This document shows, piece after piece, positions 1 through 8,144 of a stretch of DNA of 11,567 bases (within the stretch, counting starts at the first letter, position 1; each line of letters begins with the position of its first letter). The notes below the pieces were generated by a model that saw only the letters and a program-made list of their open reading frames with translations, was not told the origin of the DNA and searched no databases. The stretch comes from Dehalococcoidia bacterium. GTDB taxonomy: Bacteria; Chloroflexota; Dehalococcoidia; Dehalococcoidales; UBA5760. The position numbers and the translations under genes are program-made. The stretch covers positions 1-11,567 of the forward strand of contig DAOWDD010000007.1 in assembly GCA_030639215.1 (NCBI GenBank), in the 5' to 3' direction.

Positions 1-429
1 CACCAGCCCGCTATCAGTCACCATCAGGGCTATCTCACAGGCAACCTTTATCCCCTGGCCGAAGATGCGCAGCGTGTCGGCGATTATCATCCCCAGGACA
101 TAGGTATTATATTTATTACGCATCGCGGCGCTCAATCCGCTGAGGGCATGGGCCGTGGTTAGTACGACGCCTCCCTTGCTCTCAACTATCTGCATGTTCT
201 CTTCCTTGAATTCCTGAACGTTGGCTTCATGCATGCCGGTAACATGGCTGACCGCGATAACCCTTACTCCCTGGAAGACATCCATAGCCCTGACTGCGGT
301 GGCGCCGCTTGTCGAGGCCACCAGTATTTTCTTAATACCCAGTTTTTCCGCTCGCTGTCGGGCGATACAGAGGGTTGCCTCGGTAACCTCACTACCGGGA
401 TGTTCAAAATAGACGGTTTTTAGTTCCAT
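1..429 (-). CDS. Stand-alone pyruvate kinase C-terminal (PK_C) domain protein, 5' part only
   Basis: Reading leftwards from an ATG at 427-429 gives 143 uninterrupted codons that run off the window edge, so the C-terminus is missing. The protein starts MELKTVYFEHPG. It carries a KILVASTSGATA segment near residues 34-45, which is the phosphate-binding-like loop of the PK_C fold, and near its end GQGIKVACEIALM, which resembles the conserved motif of stand-alone PK_C proteins. There is no catalytic TIM-barrel of pyruvate kinase, so it is not a pyruvate kinase. Proteins of this kind, usually about 180-190 residues, occur in archaea and Chloroflexota, and their function is not established to my knowledge; an allosteric or ligand-sensing role is only a guess. 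A purine-rich ribosome site (GAGGAAGG) lies about 12 bases before the start. It is divergent from the arginine operon. Confidence 0.8.
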   Translation of the reverse strand, partial: MELKTVYFEHPGSEVTEATLCIARQRAEKLGIKKILVASTSGATAVRAMDVFQGVRVIAVSHVTGMHEANVQEFKEENMQIVESKGGVVLTTAHALSGLSAAMRNKYNTYVLGMIIADTLRIFGQGIKVACEIALMVTDSGLV

Positions 430-476
430 TATCCGGTTGCACCTTCCTCTTTTTAATATGCCGGGGTTGCTTTGAT

Positions 477-505
477 ATTCTACCACCGGAGGCAGAATTT
501 GACCA
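477..505 (-). promoter_or_regulatory. Candidate sigma-70 promoter for the PK_C-domain gene
   Basis: On the minus strand TGGTCA (500-505) and TAGAAT (477-482) are separated by 17 bases, matching 4/6 and 5/6 of the consensus. Transcription would start near 470, giving a leader of about 40 bases before the ATG at 429. Seen by eye only. Confidence 0.45.
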
Positions 506-580
506 CACTCCTCGTAATAACACGGTTGGAACAGGCCCTTCCCGGGTTGGTAGAGGTGTGGGGGCAAATACGAAATCTCA

Positions 581-609
581 TTGCCTGGCTATAGTGACTA
601 TGGTATATT
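581..609 (+). promoter_or_regulatory. Candidate extended -10 promoter of the arginine operon, leaderless
   Basis: TTGCCT (581-586), 17 bases, then TATATT (604-609) preceded by the extended -10 dinucleotide TG at 601-602. The expected transcription start, 6-7 bases after the -10 box, falls on or next to the GTG start of argJ at 616. No Shine-Dalgarno sequence precedes that GTG. Together these suggest an mRNA without a 5' leader. I could not recognise an ArgR operator here. Confidence 0.5.
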
Positions 610-615
610 TATCTA

Positions 616-1836
616 GTGGATGGTGAGATTTCTTTTGTTACCTCAGGTACGGTTACCACACCTAAGGGATTCTTGGCCGGGGCTACCTATGCCGGACTAA
701 AGAAGAAGGCGGGAGGTGTCCTTGACCTGGCTATTCTCTCTGCTAAAGTTCCCTGTGCCGGGGCGGCTCTATTTACTACCAACAGGATTAAGGCAGCCCC
801 GGTAGTTCTGTCCCGGCAGCGGTTACAGTCGGGGAAGGTAAGTGCGATAGTGGTGAATAGCGGCTATGCCAATGCTTGTGTTGGTGAGGTGGGGCTTGGC
901 GATGCCGCCGAGATGGCAAATTTAGCTGCCCGGAATCTTGGGGTATCACCGGAGGCTGTTTTGGTGGCCAGTACCGGCGTAATCGGGAAGCGACTGCCGA
1001 TGGGTCTTATCAAGACCGGTATCAAACGGATTAAGGTTTCCAGAGGCGGTGGCCATAAACTGGCGAGGGCAATAATGACTACGGATACCATTCCCAAGGA
1101 AGCGGCGGTAGCGGTCAGTGCTAACGGTGGCGAGTTTGTTATCGGTGGGACAGTCAAGGGTTCGGGGATGCTTCACCCCAACCTGGCTACTTTTCTTTGT
1201 TTTTTGACTACTGATGCTGCCGCGGGGCCAGACTTTCTCAAGCATGCGCTGCGAAGAGCGGCTGACGTTTCTTTTAATATGGTTTCTATTGATGGGGACA
1301 CCAGCACCAATGATATGGCGCTGATTATGGCTGACGGAATGGCGGACGGCGAGCGCACCATTTCGCCGGGGAGCCGGCAGGCTGAGGCTTTTCAAGCAGC
1401 CCTTAACCAGCTCTGTATCCATCTAGCAAAGAGCATCGCCCGTGATGGCGAAGGGGCAAGCCGGCTTATCGAGGTCAATGTTAGCGGGGCCTCCAGCTTT
1501 GCTGACGCCGGACTGGTAGCCAGGACAATAGCGGGTTCACCCTTGGTCAAGACAGCGGTACACGGTAATGACCCTAACTGGGGCAGGATTATAGCAGCGG
1601 CCGGTCGGAGCGGCGTTGAGGTAATGGAATCAAGGATTGACCTATCTATCGGTGGTATTTGCCTGGTAAAGGCAGGGTGTCCGGTATCTTTTGATGAAGC
1701 AGATGTAGTGAGGGCATTGGGTGGCAGTGAGGTAGCGATAAACCTGGAGCTTAACCTGGGTACAGCCAAAGCTACTGCCTGGGGTTGTGACCTGTCCGGG
1801 GAGTACGTTGCCATTAATAGTGAATACACAACTTGA
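616..1836 (+). CDS. argJ: Bifunctional ornithine acetyltransferase / N-acetylglutamate synthase ArgJ
   Basis: ArgJ moves the acetyl group of N-acetylornithine to glutamate (the acetyl-recycling arginine route) and in bifunctional forms can also use acetyl-CoA. The 406-residue length is normal for the family. The motif KGSGMLHPNLATFL (residues 181-194) contains the Ala191-Thr192 self-cleavage site, where Thr192 becomes the N-terminal nucleophile of the beta chain. STGVIGKRLPM (119-129) and the C-terminal INSEYTT are also typical. The start is a GTG; it places TVTTPKGFLAG about a dozen residues in, as in homologues, and no ribosome site is seen, in line with a leaderless transcript. One deviation is NSGYANACVG (81-90), where most relatives have Asn rather than Tyr84. 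It is the first gene of the arg operon; argB follows after 36 bases. Confidence 0.96.
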   Translation: MDGEISFVTSGTVTTPKGFLAGATYAGLKKKAGGVLDLAILSAKVPCAGAALFTTNRIKAAPVVLSRQRLQSGKVSAIVVNSGYANACVGEVGLGDAAEMANLAARNLGVSPEAVLVASTGVIGKRLPMGLIKTGIKRIKVSRGGGHKLARAIMTTDTIPKEAAVAVSANGGEFVIGGTVKGSGMLHPNLATFLCFLTTDAAAGPDFLKHALRRAADVSFNMVSIDGDTSTNDMALIMADGMADGERTISPGSRQAEAFQAALNQLCIHLAKSIARDGEGASRLIEVNVSGASSFADAGLVARTIAGSPLVKTAVHGNDPNWGRIIAAAGRSGVEVMESRIDLSIGGICLVKAGCPVSFDEADVVRALGGSEVAINLELNLGTAKATAWGCDLSGEYVAINSEYTT

Positions 1837-1872
1837 ATCGTGTTTACTTATTGTGAAGAAGGGGGGTAGGGA

Positions 1873-2661
1873 TTGAGTAGAGTTACCGTAGTTAAGATTG
1901 GCGGGGCTACCTTAGGCAGCCATGATACCGCTCTAGCCGATATTGTTGAGCTTCAGCAGCGGGGCATACCGTTGGTTATCGTGCACGGTGGGGCTAAGGT
2001 GGTAACCAAGTGGCTAGAGCGGCAGGGGGTGACTACCAGGTTTGTCCGTGGCGAGCGAGTAACCGATGAAACGGCCATTGAGATGGTAGCCGCTGTGCTT
2101 GGCGGCCTGGTCAACAAGGAGATTGTCGCTGCAATTAATGACCTGGGTGGGCAGGCGGTCGGCATCAGCGGCATTGACGGGGCCCTACTTCAGGGTAGAA
2201 TCAGGGATAGAGAGATGGGTTACGTTGGTAATGTGGTCAAAGTAAACGCGGCTCTCCTGGATGCCCTGCTTGGCTCAGGCTTCGTTCCGGTGGTCTCCCC
2301 GCTCAGTCTCCACTCGTTTGACAGGCCGGATGGTACCCCGCTGATACTCAATGTTAATGGTGATACCGTGGCCGGTGAAATTGCCACTGCTGTTGGTGCA
2401 GAAAGGCTTATCTTTCTCACCGATGTTGCCGGTATAAGTGACAGCTCGGGCAGGTTTATCCCGGCGCTAACGCCGCATGAAGCCGAGGCCTTACTGGCTT
2501 CGGGAGTGGCTTCAGGGGGGATGATTCCCAAGATTAAAGCCTGCCTGAGGGCTTTGTCTAATAGTTCGACTGCCTGTATTATTATGGATGGCAGAAAGCC
2601 GCATGCTCTGCTCAAGGAGATTGATGGGGGTGGTAGCGGAACCACGATAAAGGTTGTTTAA
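1873..2661 (+). CDS. argB: Acetylglutamate kinase ArgB
   Basis: This amino-acid kinase phosphorylates N-acetylglutamate with ATP, the second step of acetylated arginine synthesis, in the cytoplasm. The 262-residue length is usual for a short bacterial ArgB. The N-terminal VVKIGGATL carries Lys8 of the phosphoryl-transfer site. HGGA (38-41) is the substrate/phosphate loop, which is HGGG in most relatives. LNVNGDTVAGEIA (158-170) supplies the catalytic Asp164 region, and GGMIPKIKA (215-223) supplies Lys220. The start is TTG, with a strong purine ribosome site (AAGGGGGGTAGGGA) just before it. The Ala in the HGGG loop and the compact N-terminus mark a divergent branch, but the position between argJ and argD makes the assignment secure. 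LysZ-type kinases are the main alternative and fit less well. Confidence 0.93.
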   Translation: MSRVTVVKIGGATLGSHDTALADIVELQQRGIPLVIVHGGAKVVTKWLERQGVTTRFVRGERVTDETAIEMVAAVLGGLVNKEIVAAINDLGGQAVGISGIDGALLQGRIRDREMGYVGNVVKVNAALLDALLGSGFVPVVSPLSLHSFDRPDGTPLILNVNGDTVAGEIATAVGAERLIFLTDVAGISDSSGRFIPALTPHEAEALLASGVASGGMIPKIKACLRALSNSSTACIIMDGRKPHALLKEIDGGGSGTTIKVV

Positions 2662-2666
2662 TTAAG

Positions 2667-3866
2667 ATGGGTGTTAGAATGAGTCACTGGCAGGAGCTTG
2701 AGAACAGGTATTTTATGCATACTGTGGAGCGGATACCGCTGACCCTGGTCAAGGGGCGGGGGGCGTGGGTCTGGGATGAGGACGGACGGAAGTACCTTGA
2801 TTTTGTTGCCGGTTGGGCGGTTGATAGCCTGGGGCACTGTCATCCGGCAGTGACCGGGGCGGTGATGGAGCAGGTACAGACACTCATCCATACCTCGAAC
2901 CAGTTCTATACTATTCCCCAGATCCAGCTTGCAGAGCTTCTCGTTCAGCATAGCTGCCTGGACAAGGTCTTCTTCAGTAATAGCGGTGCCGAGGCTAACG
3001 AGGGAGCAGTGAAGCTAGCCCGGCGCTATGGGAAATGCTGTCGGGATGGGGCCTACGAGGTCGTTACCGCCCGCAACTCGTTTCATGGCCGTACCCTGGC
3101 TATGGTGGCTGCTACCGGTCAGGATAAGCACCAGCAACCACACCTCCCCCTGCCGGTTGGTTTTGTTAATGTGGAGTATAATGATATTGAGGCGATAAAG
3201 GCGGCTGCTACGAAAAAGACCTGTGCCGTTATGCTGGAACTGGTGCAGGGTGAGGGGGGAGTGAACCTGCCTGAGGAGGGTTATTTAACTGCGGTGCGGG
3301 CTTGGTGTGATAAGCAGGATATTCTACTTATTCTGGATGAAATCCAGACCGGTGTAGCTCGGCTGGGGACACTTTTTGCCTATGAGCAGTTTGGTATTGA
3401 ACCTGATATAATGACACTAGCCAAGGGACTGGCCAGTGGTATCCCCATCGGGGCTACCCTGGCTAAGAACGGGGCATCCGTATTCAGTCCCGGGGAGCAC
3501 GGCTCTACCTTTGGTGGCAATCCGGTGGCCTGTGCCGCCGGGTATGCAACACTGAAGTTCATTATTGAAAATGCTATTGCCGGGAATGTCAAAGAGGTGG
3601 GAAATTATCTGGCTTCCGGATTGGAGAAGTTGAAGCGGGAGTTCTCCTTTATCACTGATGTTCGGGGGGGTGGGCTATTAATGGCGATGGAGTTTAGCAG
3701 TGATATTGCCCAGTCGGTGGTAATGGCCTGTCTTGATAGGGGCCTACTGGTTAACCGGTTGAAGCCAAACGCACTGCGTTTTATGCCTCCTCTAATTATT
3801 GGTAAGGGGGAGGTTGATGAAGCGCTGGATATTCTGGAGCAGGCACTGTCTGGCCCTGTTGCTTGA
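2667..3866 (+). CDS. argD: Acetylornithine aminotransferase ArgD (class III, PLP-dependent)
   Basis: ArgD transfers an amino group from glutamate to N-acetylglutamate semialdehyde, giving N-acetylornithine. Class III aminotransferase features are clear: NSGAEANEGAVKLAR (105-119) for the PLP phosphate, FHGRT (139-143) stacking on the cofactor, LDEIQTG (223-229) with Asp224 binding the pyridine nitrogen, and TLAKGLASGIPIGA (250-263) in which Lys253 forms the Schiff base. The length of 399 is typical. The start is uncertain: ATG at 2667 gives MGVRMSHWQELE, while ATG at 2679 gives MSHWQELENRYF, which fits the usual N-terminus of relatives better; neither has a good ribosome site. It lies 5 bases after argB. 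The closely related ornithine or succinyldiaminopimelate aminotransferases cannot be excluded from sequence alone, but the operon points to arginine. Confidence 0.94.
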   Translation: MGVRMSHWQELENRYFMHTVERIPLTLVKGRGAWVWDEDGRKYLDFVAGWAVDSLGHCHPAVTGAVMEQVQTLIHTSNQFYTIPQIQLAELLVQHSCLDKVFFSNSGAEANEGAVKLARRYGKCCRDGAYEVVTARNSFHGRTLAMVAATGQDKHQQPHLPLPVGFVNVEYNDIEAIKAAATKKTCAVMLELVQGEGGVNLPEEGYLTAVRAWCDKQDILLILDEIQTGVARLGTLFAYEQFGIEPDIMTLAKGLASGIPIGATLAKNGASVFSPGEHGSTFGGNPVACAAGYATLKFIIENAIAGNVKEVGNYLASGLEKLKREFSFITDVRGGGLLMAMEFSSDIAQSVVMACLDRGLLVNRLKPNALRFMPPLIIGKGEVDEALDILEQALSGPVA

Positions 3867-3881
3867 GAGCGGAGCTGTCCT

Positions 3882-4757
3882 ATGGACATTGATGAAATTA
3901 TCAGCGAAATAGAAGGGGGAAGGGGTTACGGGTACGAGCGGTATGTTACCGTGGGCGGTGTAAATATTCGCTACGCAGTGAAGGGTGATGGCCCTCCTCT
4001 TCTGTTGCTTCATGGCTTCGGTGAATTTCTGGAGACTTGGGACTTCAATTTCCATTTCTTGAGTAAGCACTGCCGGGTATATGTGATGGACCTGCCCGGG
4101 CATGGCCTGTCCGATAAGCCCTACCTTGATTACAACATTTCCTTTTTTACTGACTTTGTTATCGGTTTTATGGATACCTTCGGGATTGACCATGCCGATA
4201 TCATCGGGCATTCCTTCGGTGGGGCTATAGCCGTAAGTGTTGCCACGAGCTTTCCAGAGAAGGTTGATAAGCTTGTCCTGGAATCCTGCTTCGGTTTGAG
4301 TAATGATATATCCCTGCTTCATAAGCTGTGCAATATACCGGTGATGGGTAGTGTTGATACCACCGAACCCGCGGTGATGTCCGCCTTGGAACACAAGGCA
4401 AGAATGGAGTTCTATAACCCGGACTTTGTCGCCCGGGAGATGGCCGGTATGAGCTATCGGTTTATGCAGATGACGGAGGCAAAACGGGTGATGCTGAACA
4501 TTATGCATAACTGGGTAGGTGTTAACGGTCTTAAACCTGAAGTAGTTATGGTAGACAGGCTGCGCCTGATTAAATCACCCACTCTGTTCGTCCATTGTGA
4601 GCAGGATAAGATTCACCCCGTTGAGCTCTCCCGGAAGGCGTATCATCTCATTCCTAAAAGCAGTCTGAAGGTATTCAACGAGTGCGGCCATTGCCCCCAC
4701 ATCGAGAAGGCTGCTGAATTTAATGAAGCGGTACTAGCATTTCTGGAGCTGGGGTGA
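3882..4757 (+). CDS. Alpha/beta-hydrolase of unknown substrate, inside the arg operon
   Basis: A 291-residue alpha/beta-hydrolase fold protein. LLLHGFGEFLETWD (41-54) is the oxyanion-hole strand-loop and DLPGHGLSDKP (70-80) is typical of the epoxide hydrolase/haloperoxidase-like branch. GHSFGGA (109-115) is the nucleophile elbow with Ser111. The triad is completed by Asp242 in EQDKIHP and His270 in GHCPHIEKAAEF. No signal peptide is visible, so it should be cytoplasmic. The region 145-220 between core strands is the lid and would set substrate choice. It begins 15 bases after argD and ends 28 bases before argG, so it is co-transcribed. An esterase or deacylase acting on an acylated arginine intermediate is conceivable but unsupported; the fold does not predict the substrate. 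It is unlike ornithine carbamoyltransferase, which often occupies this place. Confidence 0.85.
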   Translation: MDIDEIISEIEGGRGYGYERYVTVGGVNIRYAVKGDGPPLLLLHGFGEFLETWDFNFHFLSKHCRVYVMDLPGHGLSDKPYLDYNISFFTDFVIGFMDTFGIDHADIIGHSFGGAIAVSVATSFPEKVDKLVLESCFGLSNDISLLHKLCNIPVMGSVDTTEPAVMSALEHKARMEFYNPDFVAREMAGMSYRFMQMTEAKRVMLNIMHNWVGVNGLKPEVVMVDRLRLIKSPTLFVHCEQDKIHPVELSRKAYHLIPKSSLKVFNECGHCPHIEKAAEFNEAVLAFLELG

Positions 4758-4785
4758 TTTCAGTTATTATTGACGGAGGTTTGTT

Positions 4786-5982
4786 ATGTCGGATAAAGTA
4801 GTATTGGCCTATAGCGGTGGGTTGGATACATCGGTAGCTATCAGGTGGCTTAAGGAGAAGTACGACCTGGACGTGGTCGCTGTTTGCGTTGATGTCGGTA
4901 ATGAGCGGGACTTTTCGCTTATTCGACAGAAAGCGCTGGATGTCGGCGCCCTCAAGGTGTCAGTGATAGATGCCAAGGACTTATATATTAGCGACTACGT
5001 TTTCCCGGCATTGCAGGCTGACGCTATTTACGAGGGGCAGTACCCACTGGCTACGGCTCTAGCCCGCCCACTGATGGCCAAGCTGCTGGTGGACGTGGCG
5101 CGGGAGGAGGGTGCCCAGGCAGTGGCCCATGGCTGTACCGGTAAGGGAAATGACCAGGTAAGATTTGATGTAAGCTTTAACGCTCTGGCGCCGGAGCTTA
5201 AGATAATTGCCCCGGCTCGGGAATGGGGGATGACCCGCCAGGAAACGATTGACTATGCCCAGCGTTATGGAATTCCTGTACCTATTACCGTGGACAGTCC
5301 CTACTCAATTGATGAAAGCCTCTGGGGTAAGGCTATCGAGTGCGGCGTACTTGACGACCCCTGGGCTGAACCCCCCGAGGAGGCATTTACCTGGACAAAG
5401 TCACCCGATGAAGCCCCCGGCGTAGCGGGCTATGTTGAGATTGGTTTTGAGGCTGGTATTCCGGTTGCCATTGATGGGCAGAGCCTGGATGGCGTTAGCC
5501 TGATCAGTCGCTTGAATCAGCTGGCTGGAGAGCATGGCGTTGGCCGGATTGACCATGTGGAGAGCCGGCTGGTGGGGATAAAGTCGAGAGAGGTCTATGA
5601 AGCACCGGCTGCGCTGGTGTTGCTTCAGGCGCACCTTGCTTTAGAGGTGATGACCCTGTCCCGGGACCAGCTGCGTTTCAAGCAGAGGGTAGCTCAGGAC
5701 TATGCCGACCTTATCTATAACGGTCTGTGGTTTACGGCGCTGCGCCAGGACCTGGATGCCTATATCCGGTCTTCACAGCGCTTTGTCAGCGGGACGGTGC
5801 GGCTGAGGTTATTCAAAGGGAGCTGTCGTGTGGTCGGGCGGAAGTCACCGTTCTCGCTATATAAGCACAGCCTGGCTACCTATGATAAGGGTGATGAGTT
5901 TGACCATAGCGCCGCCGTCGGTTTTATCCACCTCTGGGGGCTGCCGGCCAGGACTCAGGCGCAGGTACAGGATACCAAATAG
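4786..5982 (+). CDS. argG: Argininosuccinate synthase ArgG
   Basis: ArgG joins citrulline and aspartate with ATP cleavage to AMP and pyrophosphate. The N-terminal AYSGGLDTSVA (8-18) is the PP-loop of ATP pyrophosphatases. YPLATALARPL (86-96) and AHGCTGKGNDQVRF (114-127) are hallmark segments that bind citrulline/aspartate and ATP. DSPYSIDESLWG and the helical C-terminal tetramerisation arm follow. The length of 398 residues is normal. The ATG has a clear ribosome site (GACGGAGG) 6-7 bases upstream. It is followed by argH after 52 bases, the widest gap in the operon apart from the promoter region. I see no terminator there, only a 4-base CCGG inverted repeat with a T-rich tail just after the stop. 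Confidence 0.97.
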   Translation: MSDKVVLAYSGGLDTSVAIRWLKEKYDLDVVAVCVDVGNERDFSLIRQKALDVGALKVSVIDAKDLYISDYVFPALQADAIYEGQYPLATALARPLMAKLLVDVAREEGAQAVAHGCTGKGNDQVRFDVSFNALAPELKIIAPAREWGMTRQETIDYAQRYGIPVPITVDSPYSIDESLWGKAIECGVLDDPWAEPPEEAFTWTKSPDEAPGVAGYVEIGFEAGIPVAIDGQSLDGVSLISRLNQLAGEHGVGRIDHVESRLVGIKSREVYEAPAALVLLQAHLALEVMTLSRDQLRFKQRVAQDYADLIYNGLWFTALRQDLDAYIRSSQRFVSGTVRLRLFKGSCRVVGRKSPFSLYKHSLATYDKGDEFDHSAAVGFIHLWGLPARTQAQVQDTK

Positions 5983-6034
5983 CCGGATTCCGGGTGTTTG
6001 TTTAGCACTATAGATTCAAACAGGGGGGAGGTAA

Positions 6035-7414
6035 ATGAGCCTTATTCGAGGCCGTTTTCGTAAAGCGGCTGATAAGCTGGTAGCGGAGTATACCGTCTCT
6101 ACCCATTTTGATTGGCGACTGTACCGGCAGGATATTGCCGGCAGCATTGCCCACGCCAAGATGCTGGCCCGGCAGCAGATAATCTCGGAAAGGGAGGCTG
6201 AGGCTATTACGGAAGGTCTTGAGTCTATCCGGGAGGAGATAGCGCAGGACAGGTTCCAGTTTAAGACCGAGCTTGAGGATATTCATATGAATATCGAGGC
6301 CCGCCTCATTGAGAAGGTAGGTGAGGTAGGCGGGAAGCTGCATACGGCCCGGTCTAGAAACGACCAGGTGACTCTGGACCTGCGTCTCTTTGCCAAGGAG
6401 GCAGCCTCGGATACCCTGGACAGCCTGAGAGGGTTACAGCGGGCGATAGTTGGCTTGGCTGAGGCTAATAAGAGTGTAGTTATGCCGGGGTATACTCATT
6501 TACAGCCGGCACAACCGGTGCTGCTGGCGCATCACCTTTTGGCCTATTTTGAGATGCTCCAGCGGGACGTCGACCGGTTCTGCGATTGCCTGAGGCGGGT
6601 TGATGTTATGCCCCTGGGGAGTGGTGCTGTTGCTGGCGTAGCTTATGATGTTGACCGGGACTTTCTGGCTTGCGAGCTGGGTTTCAGCCGGATAAGCCAA
6701 AACAGTATGGATGCGGTCTCGGACAGGGACTTTGTCCTGGACTATGAAGCAGCGGCCAGCCTTTGTATGATGCACCGTTCGCGGCTGGCGGAGGAGATTA
6801 TTCTGTGGTCTTCCCAGGAGTTCGGTTTTATTGAGCTTGATGAAGCCTATGCTACCGGTTCGAGCATAATGCCGCAGAAGAAAAACCCGGACATTGCTGA
6901 GCTGGTCAGGGGGAAGACGGGACGGGTGTATGGCCGGCTTACTGCTATGCTGGTTACTATGAAGGCACTTCCCTTGTCCTATAACAGGGACCTGCAGGAG
7001 GACAAGGAGGGCTTTTTTGATACCGTTGATACGCTGCTGTCTACCCTTGAGGTATTTACCGGCATGGTCAGCACCATTAGGGTTAGAACGGAAGATACCG
7101 AACGGGCGCTCAAGCGGGGCTATATCCTGGCTACAGACCTGGCTGACTACCTGGTCAAGAAAGGAGAGGCCTTCCGCTCCGCCCACGGTATAGTGGCCGG
7201 ACTGGTGGGCTATGCTGGGGAAAAGGGTAGGTCCTTTGCTGAGCTTGATTTGAACGAATACAAGAAGTTTTCACCGCTGTTTGAAGAGGATGTCTACTCT
7301 ATTAGCGTTGCGTCTTCTCTAGCGGCCAGAAATGTTGTTGGCGGTACCGCTCCGGGACAGGTTGAGCGGGCACTGGCCACAGCTAAAAAACTGATGGGAG
7401 AGGCTGAGGGTTGA
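6035..7414 (+). CDS. argH: Argininosuccinate lyase ArgH
   Basis: ArgH splits argininosuccinate into arginine and fumarate, the last step of the pathway. It belongs to the fumarase/aspartase superfamily. The three conserved regions are present: HTARSRNDQV (103-112), THLQPAQP (154-161) with the general-acid/base His155, and the signature GSSIMPQKKNPD (275-286) with the catalytic serine loop. The 459-residue length is standard. ATG follows GGGGGAGGTAA, a strong ribosome site. Its TGA stop overlaps the TTG start of rpe within TTGA at 7411-7414, suggesting coupled translation. Nothing essential appears to be missing. Confidence 0.97.
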   Translation: MSLIRGRFRKAADKLVAEYTVSTHFDWRLYRQDIAGSIAHAKMLARQQIISEREAEAITEGLESIREEIAQDRFQFKTELEDIHMNIEARLIEKVGEVGGKLHTARSRNDQVTLDLRLFAKEAASDTLDSLRGLQRAIVGLAEANKSVVMPGYTHLQPAQPVLLAHHLLAYFEMLQRDVDRFCDCLRRVDVMPLGSGAVAGVAYDVDRDFLACELGFSRISQNSMDAVSDRDFVLDYEAAASLCMMHRSRLAEEIILWSSQEFGFIELDEAYATGSSIMPQKKNPDIAELVRGKTGRVYGRLTAMLVTMKALPLSYNRDLQEDKEGFFDTVDTLLSTLEVFTGMVSTIRVRTEDTERALKRGYILATDLADYLVKKGEAFRSAHGIVAGLVGYAGEKGRSFAELDLNEYKKFSPLFEEDVYSISVASSLAARNVVGGTAPGQVERALATAKKLMGEAEG

Positions 7415-8088
7415 AAGATATTCCTAAAGTCAAGCTTGCCCCATCTATTCTCTCCGCCGATTTCGGCCGGCTCGGTGAGCAGGTAGCTGAAGCCTCCAGG
7501 GCTGGTGCTGATTATATCCATGTTGACGTGATGGACGGGCACTTTGTGCCTAATCTGACCATCGGCGCTCCGGTGGTGACGGCTATCCGCCCCTGGACTA
7601 AACTTCCCCTGGATGTCCATCTTATGATTGAGGCGCCTGAGCGGCAGGTTAAACACTTTGCCGATGCCGGAGCGGATATTATTACCGTTCACATTGAGAC
7701 CTGCTCTCATATCCACCGGGTCGTACAGATGATTAAGGGACTGGGGATTAAGGCTGGGGTGTCTCTTAACCCGGCTACGCCGCTGGATATGCTTGACGAA
7801 ATCCTTCCTGAGCTTGACCTGGTCCTGGTAATGACGGTTAACCCTGGTTTTGGCGGGCAGACCTTCATCAAGGGTATGCTGGACAAGATAGTCCGCTTGC
7901 GTGCCGGGCTCGACCTGAAAGGGCTGACGGTTGAGCTGGAGGTGGATGGCGGCATCAGTGCCGAGACGGCTCCCAAGGTGGTGAAGGCAGGGGCCAGGGT
8001 ATTGGTAGCCGGGACGGCGGTGTTTAACTCGCAGAGGACGGTTAAGGAGTCCCTGGCAGCGATACGGGACAGCATCAACCAGGGATAA
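7411..8088 (+). CDS. rpe: Ribulose-phosphate 3-epimerase
   Basis: Interconverts ribulose 5-phosphate and xylulose 5-phosphate in the pentose phosphate or Calvin pathway. It is a 225-residue TIM barrel. The metal and acid/base residues can be placed: Ser12 in LAPSILSADF, His37 and Asp39 in HVDVMDGHFVPNLTIG, His70 in DVHLMIEAPE, and Asp179 in ELEVDGGI. TVNPGFGGQTFI (142-153) is the phosphate/flexible loop. The start is TTG at 7411, overlapping the argH stop by 4 bases; GGGAGAGG lies about 10 bases upstream within argH. It is the last gene of the operon, and no intrinsic terminator is evident in the 56 bases after its stop. Confidence 0.96.
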   Translation: MKDIPKVKLAPSILSADFGRLGEQVAEASRAGADYIHVDVMDGHFVPNLTIGAPVVTAIRPWTKLPLDVHLMIEAPERQVKHFADAGADIITVHIETCSHIHRVVQMIKGLGIKAGVSLNPATPLDMLDEILPELDLVLVMTVNPGFGGQTFIKGMLDKIVRLRAGLDLKGLTVELEVDGGISAETAPKVVKAGARVLVAGTAVFNSQRTVKESLAAIRDSINQG

Positions 8089-8144
8089 ACTACTTGATAG
8101 GTTGCCGTTACAACGATTGAATCAATAATCTGTTTGGTATCAGG

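Noticed and set aside
3792..4508. 238-codon minus-strand open frame opposite the hydrolase
   Set aside because: The plus strand holds a complete catalytic hydrolase; the reverse frame shows no motif.
5983..6034. Terminator between argG and argH
   Set aside because: The CCGG inverted repeat is only four bases with a 3-base loop, and argH has no separate promoter that I can see.
6500..7186. 228-codon minus-strand open frame opposite argH
   Set aside because: Shadow of a fully conserved argH.
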